From: Granulosicoccus sp.
Lineage (GTDB): Bacteria; Pseudomonadota; Gammaproteobacteria; Granulosicoccales; Granulosicoccaceae
Reading direction: 5' to 3'
NCBI GenBank assembly: GCA_020627685.1
Contig: JAHDGK010000001.1
Coordinates: forward strand, 14,084-78,083
DNA: 64,000 bases
Shown here piece after piece: positions 54,722-64,000 of this stretch. A model generated the notes under the pieces. That model did no database searches. It worked only from the letters and a program-made list of their open reading frames with translations, and was not told where the DNA came from. Within the stretch, counting starts at the first letter, position 1. Every line of letters starts with the position of its first letter. The translations under genes were made by a program, and so were the position numbers.

Positions 54722-55912
54722 TTGGCGTCATTTCTATCGATACTTAAAGGCCTCGCTAACGGTCTGCTAGATCTGGTGATGCTGCCATGGACTATTTGGC
54801 AATGGGCGAATATTGAAGTCGTCAAGGAGCGCATGATTGCGCTCACGATGGCTGGAAAGTCCGTTGAGTTCTTATACATGATGCTGAGCCTTGTGCTGGT
54901 GCTGATTGTTGTTAGCCTGTTTAGTCGTCGATTTCTAAAATCAACGGTCTTATCTTTAGAAGCCTTTAATCGCAAGGTTGGTCAGTTTGCTGCTTGGTTT
55001 GTCCTGCTTCTGATGTTTCAGCAGGTATTGATCATCGTGATGGGCCAAGTGTTCAAGGGCAACGAGCTACTTTTCTCACCGTTTGGAATGGCGCTATCCA
55101 ATGCAGAGCTGCAATGGTTGTCAGGTCAGCTTAAGTTTTACAACGCCATACTCATCGCTTTCGCCTCCGCTTATACCTTTATTGAAGGCGGTCACGTACG
55201 AGTTGATCTCGTATACGGAAATCTTGGATTCCGGGCGAAACGATTTATAGATTTCCTAGGCTCCATCATTTTTATGTTGCCTACCACCATTCTGCTTTGG
55301 TGGTTTTCATGGCCATTGGCGATGAATTCTATTTTTGCTCAGCGCCCTATGAATATCTTCTCGACAAAAGCGAGTTGGCGTGGCGTTAAATTAGAGACGT
55401 CGGGTACAGCTGAATTTACCTGGGTGTGGGCTTTCAAAGTACTTATTTTGTTTTTTGCTGCACTGCTGTTTATTCAAGCTCTGGCGTTCATGTTAAGAAA
55501 CTTGTGGGCGTTATTATCCGGTGACGAGTCGATTGAATCTCATCCTCCTGATCCAAATGCGGTAGATCCAGAAGATTCTTCCGAGGCACCAGGCACTGAG
55601 CAGTCAGTCGTTCACTCTTCTCCTGATATCCAACTGGATGCGTCGAATAAATCGGACGCGGATAAAGTTGATGTCAATCTTGCTCAACAGGATTCCCCGC
55701 TTCCCGGCCATGAAATGCACAATTCGGTGATTAATGCACATGATAGGTTTTCATCAGACGCTACCGATAAATCGACGGCACTGCCGGTCCGCGAAGTGAG
55801 TGATAGACAGCGTGCTCGCGTGCAAAATACGATTACACGCCGCAGAGCGCATACCGTTTCCATTAACTCACTGATACCTGCAGGTGTCGGTGATCGCACA
55901 ACTCGAGGATAA
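54722..55912 (+). CDS. TRAP transporter small permease (DctQ family) with long cytoplasmic tail
   Basis: This membrane protein has four or more hydrophobic segments (MLSLVLVLIVVSLF; AWFVLLLMFQQVLIIVMG; FIDFLGSIIFMLPTTILLW; FKVLILFFAALLFIQALAF), matching the DctQ topology. It is about 396 residues, roughly twice the usual length. After the last helix comes an acidic, Ser/Asp/Pro-rich tail of about 140 residues (PPDPNAVDPEDSSEAPGTE onward). The TTG at 54722 has GGAGG five bases upstream and is preferred to the TTG at 54710. It partners DctM, four bases downstream. Confidence 0.87.
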   Translation: MASFLSILKGLANGLLDLVMLPWTIWQWANIEVVKERMIALTMAGKSVEFLYMMLSLVLVLIVVSLFSRRFLKSTVLSLEAFNRKVGQFAAWFVLLLMFQQVLIIVMGQVFKGNELLFSPFGMALSNAELQWLSGQLKFYNAILIAFASAYTFIEGGHVRVDLVYGNLGFRAKRFIDFLGSIIFMLPTTILLWWFSWPLAMNSIFAQRPMNIFSTKASWRGVKLETSGTAEFTWVWAFKVLILFFAALLFIQALAFMLRNLWALLSGDESIESHPPDPNAVDPEDSSEAPGTEQSVVHSSPDIQLDASNKSDADKVDVNLAQQDSPLPGHEMHNSVINAHDRFSSDATDKSTALPVREVSDRQRARVQNTITRRRAHTVSINSLIPAGVGDRTTRG

Positions 55913-55916
55913 GCGC

Positions 55917-58019
55917 ATGTTCTTCGGGCTGAATGGTATTGAAATCTCTCTGATCATCACGTTTACGTGTTTGTTCATTGGTATCTTGTCGGGTTTTCCA
56001 GTGGCTTTTGCCATTGCGGGTTCCGCGATAGTCAGTTTTGGCATTATTGCTGTCATGAGTCACGCCGGGCTTCTCTACACATTAGTAGAGCGTTCGGACG
56101 CAACTGAAATTGTCCCTGTATTGCCGCGAGGCTGGGATGGAGCGTTCCTCTCTACGCTATCAACATGGTCAGGCGGTGTTTTCTCCAGAGCCTTTGGCGG
56201 CAACGTGGAAACTCTGTTGGCTGTTCCTCTCTTCGTGTTAATGGGTATAGCGCTTGAGCGTTCCCGTATTGCTGAGGACTTGCTGACAACCATGGCAAGA
56301 ACTTTCGGTACGTTACCGGGCGGACTCGCTATATCTGTTGTTCTTGTGGGTACCTTACTCGCTGCCAGTACCGGTGTAGTGGGTGCAACCGTCGTTACTA
56401 TGGGGCTTATCGCTTTGCCCACCATGCTACGCGCCGGGTATTCCAAGTCTCTGGCAACGGGTGTCATTGCAACCTCGGGAACTCTGGGCCAGATCATTCC
56501 TCCTTCTATCGTAATAGTTTTGCTAGGCTCTATCGTCGGGGATATGTACTCCATAGGACAAGAGAACCGGGCAAAGGAGATGGGTCAGACGGTCATGGAG
56601 ATGCTGGGTGAGCCAGCGGTGCTCTCCACCGGTACATTGTTTAAGGCAGCGTTTATTCCCGGTGTTGTGCTTGCCATGCTTTACGCGTTGTATGCATTCG
56701 GTTACGCCCTGTTCCGACCGAACTCTGCACCGCCTATTAAATTAGCTGACGCTGATCCCAATAAGTTTGATGTTGCCAAGCACTATGGTCATAGAACCGG
56801 CCTCATTCTTTTTCTTGTCTTGGGACCCATCATCGCCTTAATTACCGCGTGGATCGTGCTAACGCAGTTTGGCATTGTGACTGCTCAAGAAGGGGCAGGG
56901 GATACCGGTCTACTGTCGCACGGGACTATGTTTGTTGCGACGGCCGGTTTGTTTGTCCTGATACTTTCCTTGGTGCTTCAACCGCAGTATCTGAAGTTGC
57001 CTTTATTCATTGGAATAGTAGGCGTTATTAGTTATGTGCTGGTCGATGTTCTGGTGCTGGACGTAGAGGCCTCTTCCGGTAGTCGATTTATCGCCTATGC
57101 GATTCCCGTCATTTTGCTACTGATCGGTGCGAGGACTGCTCTGGCTCGCTTGAGTGAAATTGATGTACTCAGGGTTGTAGCACCTCCTGTCATTTTGATC
57201 GTGTCAGTGCTTGGATCAATTTTAGGTGGCGTTACAAGTCCTACTCCGGCTGCGTCACTGGGTGCGGCAGGTGCCATTATGCTCGCGGCTGCCAGGCTTT
57301 CTTCAGGTGAGAGAAGTGCGACCCGCATAATTTTGTGGGCATCCTTCGCTGTCGTCATCATGTTGCTAATGCGTGGCAACTTTGACCTACGAATGACGCT
57401 TGATGAAATTAGTTTTGAAAATCAGGTGGCCGTCTGGATCACCATCGTTGCATACCATGTCGCGGTTTTTGGCTTGTTGTATAGCTGTATCGTGTTGATA
57501 CGCAAGAAAGTCATGTCGCCGGTTGTACGTGAAACAACGAAAGTGACCAGCATGGTTTTTATGATTCTTATTGCTTCGTTGTTCCTAAGCTTGTCTATTC
57601 GAGCTTACGGTGGTGAACACTACATACAAGAAGTTCTGAGAAGTATCGAAGATCCAAGAAAGCTACTACTCGTTGTGATGCTGGTGTTGTTTGTTTTAGG
57701 GTTTGTTCTCGACTTTATAGAAATTATCTTTATCGTTATTCCTATTGTCGGACCGGTCATTTATGCAGCAGATCCTGCCCTTATGCCACCAGAATGGATA
57801 ACCATTTTGATTGCTGTAAATCTGCAAACCTCATTCATAACGCCGCCATTCGGTTTTGCTTTATTTTATTTAAGAGGCGTCGCCCCGCCGAATGTAACGA
57901 CGGGTGATATCTACAGAGGCATATGGCCGTTTGTATTTATCCAGGTTGTTGGTCTTATTATCTTGTGGAATTTCCCTGTGATAACGACCTTCCTACCTGA
58001 CATACTCCCTGCTAATTAG
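55917..58019 (+). CDS. TRAP transporter large permease (DctM family)
   Basis: This is a 700-residue multi-spanning sodium-coupled permease. From MFFGLNGIEISLIITFTCLFIG it has many hydrophobic helices, with the family blocks GTLGQIIPPSIVIVLLGSI, VLFVLGFVLDFIEIIFIVIPIV and NLQTSFITPPFGFALFYLRG. It is much longer than classic DctM (about 430); extra hydrophobic segments fill about 230-530. The ATG at 55917 lies after GAGGAT and is preferred to the ORF-track GTG at 55884. Substrate is unknown, but context with the aldolase points to an organic acid. Confidence 0.92.
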   Translation: MFFGLNGIEISLIITFTCLFIGILSGFPVAFAIAGSAIVSFGIIAVMSHAGLLYTLVERSDATEIVPVLPRGWDGAFLSTLSTWSGGVFSRAFGGNVETLLAVPLFVLMGIALERSRIAEDLLTTMARTFGTLPGGLAISVVLVGTLLAASTGVVGATVVTMGLIALPTMLRAGYSKSLATGVIATSGTLGQIIPPSIVIVLLGSIVGDMYSIGQENRAKEMGQTVMEMLGEPAVLSTGTLFKAAFIPGVVLAMLYALYAFGYALFRPNSAPPIKLADADPNKFDVAKHYGHRTGLILFLVLGPIIALITAWIVLTQFGIVTAQEGAGDTGLLSHGTMFVATAGLFVLILSLVLQPQYLKLPLFIGIVGVISYVLVDVLVLDVEASSGSRFIAYAIPVILLLIGARTALARLSEIDVLRVVAPPVILIVSVLGSILGGVTSPTPAASLGAAGAIMLAAARLSSGERSATRIILWASFAVVIMLLMRGNFDLRMTLDEISFENQVAVWITIVAYHVAVFGLLYSCIVLIRKKVMSPVVRETTKVTSMVFMILIASLFLSLSIRAYGGEHYIQEVLRSIEDPRKLLLVVMLVLFVLGFVLDFIEIIFIVIPIVGPVIYAADPALMPPEWITILIAVNLQTSFITPPFGFALFYLRGVAPPNVTTGDIYRGIWPFVFIQVVGLIILWNFPVITTFLPDILPAN

Positions 58020-58030
58020 CAGCTTGAAAA

Positions 58031-58066
58031 GGGCTAAGTGAAATACCTTAGCCCGTTTTCTTTTTA
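58031..58066. terminator. Bidirectional terminator after the TRAP operon
   Basis: GGGCTAAG and CTTAGCCC form an 8-base stem with an 8-base loop, followed by GTTTTCTTTTT on the plus strand. The opposite side carries CTTTTC for the minus strand, so it can serve both converging transcripts. Confidence 0.75.
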
Positions 58067-58293
58067 AGTCTTTCATTGGCAACGCGATTGGCAACACGGC
58101 GATCCGGTTGAGGTTCGCCTGATGCGGTGAGTCTTACTTTTGAGCGTCTATCTCCGAGCAAATCTTTATAGGCGCGTCGTTCAAGGCTTGAACGATGGCG
58201 CGATAGCCGGCTAGGCGTTAGCTTGTATACATCGTTTTCACTGTGATTAATGGAATCATCGTCGCGCCTTCTATTTTCGTTATGCTCGCTCAT
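58048..58293 (-). CDS. Small basic protein of unknown function
   Basis: I do not recognise this 81-residue protein. It is very rich in arginine and other charged residues (HRSSLERRAYKDLLGDRRSK, then VANRVANERLKKK), with no hydrophobic segment. It may bind nucleic acid or be a regulatory partner. Its ATG at 58293 has AGAGA upstream. It lies 39 bases after the hybrid kinase stop on the same strand. Confidence 0.6.
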   Translation of the reverse strand: MSEHNENRRRDDDSINHSENDVYKLTPSRLSRHRSSLERRAYKDLLGDRRSKVRLTASGEPQPDRRVANRVANERLKKKTG

Positions 58294-58332
58294 GGTTGTC
58301 TCTGCAAAGTTCTTATATTTTTAATTTGTTCT

Positions 58333-60636
58333 CTACGCGGCTGCTTCAACATCATCAGAATCATTGTCACTGCTAAGTTCTGCGATTTGCTTTGACAGCC
58401 AAAAGGCAATCTTTTCTTCAAGTACATGTTCTTCAAATGGTTTGGATAAGTAGTCATCCATGCCGGCAGCAAGACACTTGTCCGCATCTCCAATCATGGC
58501 ATTGGCCGTTAAAGCGATGATTGGAAGTCTGGGTTGTGAATTTTCAATTTCGCGCTCACGGATCGCTTTCGTTGCCTCATAACCATCCAGTACAGGCATC
58601 TGGCAGTCCATAAGTATCAAGTCGAAATGCTGCTTTGCGAGTATGTCCAGGCCTTCTTGACCATTGTCTGCCACATCGGCGTTAAACCCAATTTTGGCTA
58701 ACATCCCTAGTGCGACTTCCTGATTGACAGCATTGTCTTCCACAACAAGAACGTTCAGTTGTGCATAGGCATTTAGGCGAGCGGTTTGTTGCTTGTCCTC
58801 AACTGAATGGTCTTCACTGCAGCCCGCTATTGCTTCATCAAGTATGTGGCCCAGCTCAGAACGTTTAACCGGTTTGGTGATTGATGCTGCAATACGTGGG
58901 TTTTTGTGCGGGTAGAGCTCTGCGACTTGCTCGGTTACGTATGCCATTGGCACTAACTTGATATCGTCGAACAATGGATCAGCTTCTACACATCGAGCGA
59001 ATATCTCGCCCGGCATGTCACTTAATCTGGCGCTGAATAAAATTAGATCAGGTCCGCTGCTTTCTACCATGGTTGAACGCAGTGACTCAAGAGCAGCTTT
59101 GCCCGAGTCAACAACGACGACATCTAATGAAAGTTCGGAGAGAAGATTAGAGATCAGGGTAGAGCTGGCTTTGTTACTCTCAATTAGCAATACCTTTTGT
59201 GCATTGACTGCTTGTAGCTGGGCTTTCTCAGTAAGAGTGCTGCCAGCCATCGGCAGGGTAATTTCAAACCAGAAGTCGCTGCCTTCTCCCAATACTGATT
59301 TAACGCCTATTTCACCGCCCATGCCTTCAATGAGCTTGCGGCTAATGGCTAAGCCGAGCCCGGTGCCCCCATACTTACGGGTTGTAGAGCCATCGGCTTG
59401 TGCAAAAGATTGGAAAACGGTTTCCAGAGCAGATTCTTGAATACCGACCCCGGTATCAGAAATGGTGAATAGTAGTTTAGAGCTTTCACCCTGACGGCTA
59501 ATTTCATTAACGCTGATTTTCACCTCGCCTTCGCTGGTGAACTTAACGGCATTGCCCATTAAATTGGTAATAACTTGCCTTAGCCTTGTCGGGTCGCCAG
59601 TAACGTGTTGTTGAAGGCTCCCTTGGATATCGCATAGAAGTTCCAAGTTTTTACTATTTGCTTGCTCTGTCAGTGCAAGTGCACAACCTTCAACGAGTTC
59701 CTCTAAATCGAAATCTATTGATTCGAACTCAAGCTTGCCAGCCTCTACTTTTGAGAAATCCAGAATGTCGTTAATCAGAGTTAACAAGGAACGCCCTGAG
59801 GTCGTTGCTATCTTTACTTGCTCAGATTGTTCCGGGTCAAGTTTTGTGCCTTTGAGTAGTGAGAGCATGCCCAGCACGCCGTTCATCGGTGTTCGGAGTT
59901 CGTGCGACATGTTGGCTAGGAATTCAGACTTCGCCCGGGAGGCTTCCTCTAATTCCAATTCTTTTTGTTTACGTAATTCGAGAATAGTGCCTAATTCGTT
60001 GGCAGAGTTGCCCAGGTCGGTTAACTCTCTGGCTGCAACAATATTTAAATTTCCGGCATCCTTGTTTGTCTTTAATACGAGCAGGTGATCATGAATTTTC
60101 TTGATAGGAGCAACAACGAGACCGTTGATCAAACTAACCACTATAAAGGCTTGTATAAGCGACATGGTTGCAGCGTATAGGTATATCTTTGCTGCATAGG
60201 CTCGAATCTCTTCCTGCTGCTTTTTGACGTTCCACTTCAGATCAATACGTCCGATGGATTCTCCGTCAAGCATGACATCATGTGAAAAATCGAGGCACCA
60301 TGCTTCATCGATGTTCTCGTTTTTTAGCCATTGCGTTAGCGTTATGCCACGCTTGTTGTAAATAGTTACCGCTTCTATTTCGGGTGTTTTGTCGACAACT
60401 CTGCGTATGTTGTTATCCAAGCCTCTGCGATCCTCCAATAATATTGGCTGCAAAGACAGTTGAGATAGGGTAGCTATTAGAGTTTGGGTTTCGTCATGAA
60501 TCTTCCGGCCAAAGTCTTTAGTTTCCTGGTAGCGGACAAATTCAGCTGCGCAGAGACCGACCGTAAGAATGGTGCAGCCCATGACCAGAATGATCTGTTG
60601 GCGCAATGGCCAATTCTTAAAGAATTTGGCGAACAC
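58333..60636 (-). CDS. BarA-like hybrid sensor histidine kinase with one degenerate receiver
   Basis: This 767-residue membrane kinase begins with a helix ([19 protein letters not shown]), a periplasmic region of about 120 residues, a second helix ([20 protein letters not shown]), HAMP-like segment, and the HisKA box [18 protein letters not shown]. The ATPase domain has [13 protein letters not shown] and [13 protein letters not shown]. The first receiver ([17 protein letters not shown]) lacks the phospho-acceptor aspartate ([11 protein letters not shown]), while the second ([29 protein letters not shown]) is intact. There is no Hpt domain at the C-terminus, so a separate Hpt is needed. It is divergent from another hybrid kinase. 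Confidence 0.93.
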   Translation of the reverse strand: MFAKFFKNWPLRQQIILVMGCTILTVGLCAAEFVRYQETKDFGRKIHDETQTLIATLSQLSLQPILLEDRRGLDNNIRRVVDKTPEIEAVTIYNKRGITLTQWLKNENIDEAWCLDFSHDVMLDGESIGRIDLKWNVKKQQEEIRAYAAKIYLYAATMSLIQAFIVVSLINGLVVAPIKKIHDHLLVLKTNKDAGNLNIVAARELTDLGNSANELGTILELRKQKELELEEASRAKSEFLANMSHELRTPMNGVLGMLSLLKGTKLDPEQSEQVKIATTSGRSLLTLINDILDFSKVEAGKLEFESIDFDLEELVEGCALALTEQANSKNLELLCDIQGSLQQHVTGDPTRLRQVITNLMGNAVKFTSEGEVKISVNEISRQGESSKLLFTISDTGVGIQESALETVFQSFAQADGSTTRKYGGTGLGLAISRKLIEGMGGEIGVKSVLGEGSDFWFEITLPMAGSTLTEKAQLQAVNAQKVLLIESNKASSTLISNLLSELSLDVVVVDSGKAALESLRSTMVESSGPDLILFSARLSDMPGEIFARCVEADPLFDDIKLVPMAYVTEQVAELYPHKNPRIAASITKPVKRSELGHILDEAIAGCSEDHSVEDKQQTARLNAYAQLNVLVVEDNAVNQEVALGMLAKIGFNADVADNGQEGLDILAKQHFDLILMDCQMPVLDGYEATKAIREREIENSQPRLPIIALTANAMIGDADKCLAAGMDDYLSKPFEEHVLEEKIAFWLSKQIAELSSDNDSDDVEAAA

Positions 60637-61093
60637 GGTTACGCTATCTCTCCAAAGATCTCAACACTGCTGTTTGAAAGATACATGGGCGCTGCTCGCG
60701 TTGATGTGCGTCGTATAAATCGCATTAACTAAAAGTAAAGGTATCCAATGCCCGCTTAGTGTGAAATTCCACAAAATGCCTGAAGGACTTATCGGCATGT
60801 AGAGAATCATCCTAAGAAGGACTGGATAACCACAATCTGAAACGGCACAAGCTCACATATCTGTAGGTTATTGCTGTCTATGTGCCTTTGAATTGTGATG
60901 GAGTGAATAGATTGAAAGTAACGTGTGCACTGGATCGCAAGATTACTGTCCTGCGGCTGCCTGAATACATTGGGAGCTTGTATTAAAGAAACGGTTAAGC
61001 AGCCGCTATCACCGCTAGAGGGGGCTTTCTAGTCCTGTATCTGCCGCGCGTTGAGCGATATGGCAGTTTGAGTGTATTAGAGGTTTTAGGATA
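60637..61093. other. Divergent intergenic region between two hybrid kinases
   Basis: About 457 bases hold no convincing ORF. They must contain promoters for both kinase genes. I found no clear RNA gene, palindrome or repeat, and a TTGAGC-18-TATTAG pair before the plus-strand gene is only suggestive. Confidence 0.45.
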
Positions 61094-63787
61094 GTGGATT
61101 CAACTAAAGACCTGACAAGAATTCAGTCGACTGATTTGCCGGACAATGCTTTGAAGAAACGTAAGGTTCAGCTTGGGTTTAAGATCGGGCTTGTCTTCGC
61201 ATTGTTGCTTGCTTCATTCTTCGGATTGGCGGCGATCAAATACAATACCGCGCCATGGGATATCTATTGGTTCAGTAATCCAAGTCTGTACAACAGTCTC
61301 ACCAATTTAATGGTGGCGCTACGTATGGAGATGATGTCGCTGACCTTTGTTGCGGTTTGCTGTGTTTTCATTATTCTCGGTCGAGATTCTCTTGTACGCG
61401 ACAAAGAACCAGGTGAGCAACATCAGGATTTTTACGCAGATGGAAATTCTACTTTCCCCATCGTTAGTCAAATCGATCAGATTAAGGGCGAACTTAACAC
61501 GAGCTCAGAGAATCATTCTGAAAGTCCGGCGGCTGATAGTCGGGATAAAGCTGCTCCAGGTGAAACGGCGTCACGTAGAGATTCAATTGATCCGCAATTA
61601 AAGATTGCGACAGACCAGCTGGACCTTGTTCGTCGAGAGTTAGCGGATTGTAAAGAGCAGCTTAAACACGCAAGTATTGCGAAATCAGAATTTATGGCGA
61701 ACATGAGTCATGAATTACTGACGCCAATGAACGGCATAGTGGGCATGACTGATTTGCTTCTGGCAGGTGAATTGCCGGACAAAGAAAAGCGGTTTGTGAA
61801 TTCTATTGTTGGATCTTCAAATGCGTTGTTAGGAATTATCAACGATCTTCTGGATTTTTCCAAAATAGAGTCCGGGATGTTGAAACTTGAACACGTCCGG
61901 TTTTCAGTTCGCGATTGCGTCGAAGACGTTTGTTCATCGTTGGCAGCGTCGGCTCATAAGAAGAATATCGAACTGATGTGCTACGTGGATGAAAATGTAC
62001 CTGAAAGGATGGATGGTGATCCTAATAGGATCCGGCAAATTCTTAACAATCTAATTACCAATGCTATTGCATTTACAGATAAGGGTGAAGTTGTAGTGCG
62101 GCTGACACAATCAGACGCCGGTGAAGGACAATCCTCTTATCAATGTGATGTGCAAGATACCGGTGCTGGTATATCACCTGAAATGCAAGCTCAATTGTTT
62201 AGCGCTTTTACCCAGGAAGACACCTCAGTGACTCGTGGTCATGGCGGAATCGGTATGGGACTCGCTATCACCAAAGAGCTGGTCTCAATGATGGGTGGTG
62301 AAATCACTTTCCGCAGTCGTTTAGGTGGCGGGACACGGTTCAGTTTTACGATGGACCTAGAAAACGTTGATGCAGAAGAGGTGCCTACAGCACGTCGTAG
62401 AACCTTAGCCGGTGCACATGTACTGGTCGTTGATGATAACGATACAAACAGAACCATCCTGTTTCATCAGCTGACAAGTTGGGGGATGATTGTAGAAACT
62501 GCGGAAAGCGGGCAGGTTGCGCTTACGACTTTGCGTGAATCCTATGAGAACAATCAACGTTTTGACACGGTTGTATTGGATCTGCATATGCCGGGTATGG
62601 ATGGTCTTGAGCTTGCCAGACTTATTCAAGCAGATCCCAATCTGAAAGATATCAAAGCGTTGTTATTAACGTCTGCTTCGCTTCCACTGGAAGCTGCAGA
62701 GTTGCGTAAGCTGGGTATCTACAAATATGTCAGTAAACCCGTTAGGCAATCGGTTCTGCATGATTCGCTTGCCTCATTAATGCCCAATCAAAAGGCTATG
62801 CCTGCTGAAACACTGATCAATAATCCCAAACCTAAAAACGCCAGGGTGCTGTTGGTCGAAGACAATATGGTTAATCGAGATGTCGCTGTTGGGATGCTGG
62901 AACACTTGGGATGTCACGTTACGCTTGCCGAAGACGGTAGTGCAGCCGTTGAGATGGGTGAGTCTGAGAAATACGATATAGTCCTTATGGACTGTCAAAT
63001 GCCTTTGATGGACGGCTATGAGGCTACCCGCCTTATCAAAACCGATGGCGCACTGAATGCGCCGACACCGGTCGTTGCACTTACGGCAAATGCAACGTCT
63101 GGTGATCGCGAAAAATGTCTCTCTGCCGGCATGGATGACTATGTCAGTAAGCCCGTACGTACCCGCATGCTGTCGCATATGCTGGATAAATGGGTTGCTC
63201 ATCCTATCAATAAGCTTGATCCCAAGGTGCTGGATCAGGATCCTCCCATGCTGTTTACTGGCGTACGTGATTCTGATCTTCGATATGAAGAGGGTCTTGC
63301 AGCTGGGGCTGTCCCTATTTTACCTGAGGAACATTTGCACCCTGTGTCAGCGCAGTCGGAGATCAGTGCTCCCAAAGCACCAGTAGGACGCGTTAAGCCG
63401 ACTCAAGAAAAAGACACTGAGTCCGCACCAATCGCATCACACATCAATGTGGAGGCTATCGAGACGATCAGGGCTATGCAGCGCCCGGGTAAAGATGATC
63501 TTTTGTCTAAGGTTGTCGGTGTGTTCTTTAGCAAAACACCGGAAGTCATTGAGCAAATGCAGCTAGCCGCAAATGAAGGCGATACAGAGACTGCTTTCGC
63601 GGCAGCTCATAGCCTGAGTTCAAGCAGTGCCTACCTGGGAGCTGAGCGGATGTCCGAACTTTGTCATCAGATTCAATCGGTGGCTGAAGCGAAGGACGTA
63701 GACGATCTGAAAGAATTGGTCTCATCGTTAAAAGATGAGTATGGCAGGGTAGCCGATCAGTTGAACGAATTTGTGAAAGCGGCCTGA
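61094..63787 (+). CDS. Hybrid sensor histidine kinase with two receivers and an Hpt domain
   Basis: This 897-residue kinase has two N-terminal hydrophobic segments ([20 protein letters not shown] and [19 protein letters not shown]) with a short periplasmic loop, then a coiled coil, the HisKA box [18 protein letters not shown] and an ATPase ([15 protein letters not shown]). Two receivers follow ([14 protein letters not shown] with [13 protein letters not shown], and [14 protein letters not shown] with [14 protein letters not shown]), both with aspartate. The C-terminal Hpt has the histidine in [17 protein letters not shown]. The GTG start at 61094 follows TTAGGATA. It is a full phosphorelay in one protein. 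Confidence 0.94.
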   Translation: MDSTKDLTRIQSTDLPDNALKKRKVQLGFKIGLVFALLLASFFGLAAIKYNTAPWDIYWFSNPSLYNSLTNLMVALRMEMMSLTFVAVCCVFIILGRDSLVRDKEPGEQHQDFYADGNSTFPIVSQIDQIKGELNTSSENHSESPAADSRDKAAPGETASRRDSIDPQLKIATDQLDLVRRELADCKEQLKHASIAKSEFMANMSHELLTPMNGIVGMTDLLLAGELPDKEKRFVNSIVGSSNALLGIINDLLDFSKIESGMLKLEHVRFSVRDCVEDVCSSLAASAHKKNIELMCYVDENVPERMDGDPNRIRQILNNLITNAIAFTDKGEVVVRLTQSDAGEGQSSYQCDVQDTGAGISPEMQAQLFSAFTQEDTSVTRGHGGIGMGLAITKELVSMMGGEITFRSRLGGGTRFSFTMDLENVDAEEVPTARRRTLAGAHVLVVDDNDTNRTILFHQLTSWGMIVETAESGQVALTTLRESYENNQRFDTVVLDLHMPGMDGLELARLIQADPNLKDIKALLLTSASLPLEAAELRKLGIYKYVSKPVRQSVLHDSLASLMPNQKAMPAETLINNPKPKNARVLLVEDNMVNRDVAVGMLEHLGCHVTLAEDGSAAVEMGESEKYDIVLMDCQMPLMDGYEATRLIKTDGALNAPTPVVALTANATSGDREKCLSAGMDDYVSKPVRTRMLSHMLDKWVAHPINKLDPKVLDQDPPMLFTGVRDSDLRYEEGLAAGAVPILPEEHLHPVSAQSEISAPKAPVGRVKPTQEKDTESAPIASHINVEAIETIRAMQRPGKDDLLSKVVGVFFSKTPEVIEQMQLAANEGDTETAFAAAHSLSSSSAYLGAERMSELCHQIQSVAEAKDVDDLKELVSSLKDEYGRVADQLNEFVKAA

Positions 63788-63803
63788 GCAACATTCTCAG
63801 GCC
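63781..63803. terminator. Hairpin at the convergent end of the hybrid kinase and LOG-family genes
   Basis: GGCCTGAG and CTCAGGCC form a perfect 8-base stem with a 7-base loop, overlapping the kinase stop. The T-run is missing on both sides, so strength is uncertain. Confidence 0.5.
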
Positions 63804-63821
63804 GTACGCATCTGGAGAATT

Positions 63822-64000
63822 CTATAAATCCATGAGTAATTGCGACTCATCGATGATGCTGTCCAGGTCAACGCCTTCATAGAAATTAAAGATCGTATTG
63901 ACGACAAATTGTGGGTCGTCAGTCACGTGGAACAAATTTAAATCTTCGGCGCTGATGGTGCCGTTTACTACCAAAGATGATTTGAACCATTCGATCAAGC
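63822..64000 (-). CDS. LOG/TIGR00730 family protein, C-terminal part (cut by window edge)
   Basis: The minus-strand frame from the window end to the TAG at 63822-63824 encodes 58 residues including LIEWFKSSLVVNGTISAEDL and LFHVTDDPQFVVNTIF. This pattern matches the C-terminal end of LOG-family (lysine-decarboxylase-like, nucleotide 5'-monophosphate nucleosidase) proteins. The rest of the gene, including the catalytic GGxGT motif, is outside the window, so the assignment is tentative. Confidence 0.6.
   Translation of the reverse strand, partial: LIEWFKSSLVVNGTISAEDLNLFHVTDDPQFVVNTIFNFYEGVDLDSIIDESQLLMDL

Noticed and set aside
56075-56554. 159-residue minus-strand ORF
   Set aside because: It is antisense to dctM, and its Pro/Thr/Ser composition reflects a reversed membrane protein.
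58958-59440. 160-residue plus-strand ORF
   Set aside because: It is antisense to the hybrid kinase receiver region and is Ser/Arg-rich in the manner of a shadow frame.

Overview
The window reads as a chromosomal segment of a gammaproteobacterium (inference). It carries an E. coli-like uvrD, a lptM-lysA-dapF-DUF484-xerC block, an hslV-hslU-DUF971-ubiE-ubiJ-ubiB block, prlC, ubiD, argH with a divergent hemD, and an AlgZ/AlgR-type two-component pair. Base composition looks intermediate (roughly half G+C, judged by eye). TRAP transport, carotenoid and isoprenoid genes, quinoprotein-type dehydrogenase genes and many GTG/TTG starts suggest a free-living, possibly marine lineage such as the Granulosicoccus/Chromatiales neighbourhood. 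That placement is a guess from gene content, not a computed result. I saw no rRNA, tRNA, CRISPR array, insertion sequence or phage gene.

Layout. 1-2102: 3' part of gyrB, so the replication-origin neighbourhood probably lies just upstream. 2119-5947 (minus): a tight four-gene unit of DUF2141 protein, exported carotenoid oxygenase, LytS/AlgZ-type kinase and LytTR/AlgR-type regulator. 6272-9775 (plus): prlC and ubiD. 9779-13389 (minus): a PAS/GGDEF/EAL protein and hemD. 13621-15051: argH. 15243-24054 (plus): an unusual block of FAD oxidoreductase, a two-part unknown protein, a polyprenyl diphosphate synthase, a 1158-residue double acetoacetate-decarboxylase-like protein and a saccharopine-dehydrogenase-like reductase. 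This is followed convergently by a SAM-domain class III cyclase/ATPase/TPR regulator (24070-27417) and a divergent UbiA-type prenyltransferase (27778-28560).

28607-40538 is mostly conserved housekeeping: an esterase, lysine/diaminopimelate genes, XerC, a PilZ-like protein, the HslVU protease and ubiquinone biosynthesis genes. 40562-44442 (minus) is a periplasmic oxidation module: a PQQ-type sugar dehydrogenase, cytochrome c, a beta-propeller protein and a substrate-binding protein. 44909-48142 holds a small unknown gene, carbonic anhydrase and uvrD. 48223-53218 is accessory: flavodoxin-like protein, GMC oxidoreductase, DUF4397 lipoprotein, DUF6502 protein and an HpcH/HpaI aldolase. 53506-58019 is a complete TRAP transporter with an attenuator-like terminator after the binding-protein gene. 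58048-63787 holds a small basic protein and two divergent hybrid histidine kinases. The window ends in the 3' part of a LOG-family gene on the minus strand.

The best candidate for an undescribed system is the 15.2-24.1 kb isoprenoid/lipid-like cluster. Its distinctive component is the tandem-duplicated acetoacetate-decarboxylase-like protein, in which the first copy keeps the Schiff-base lysine motif and the second has lost it. Its chemistry is unknown, and a link to the neighbouring cyclase and UbiA genes is inference.
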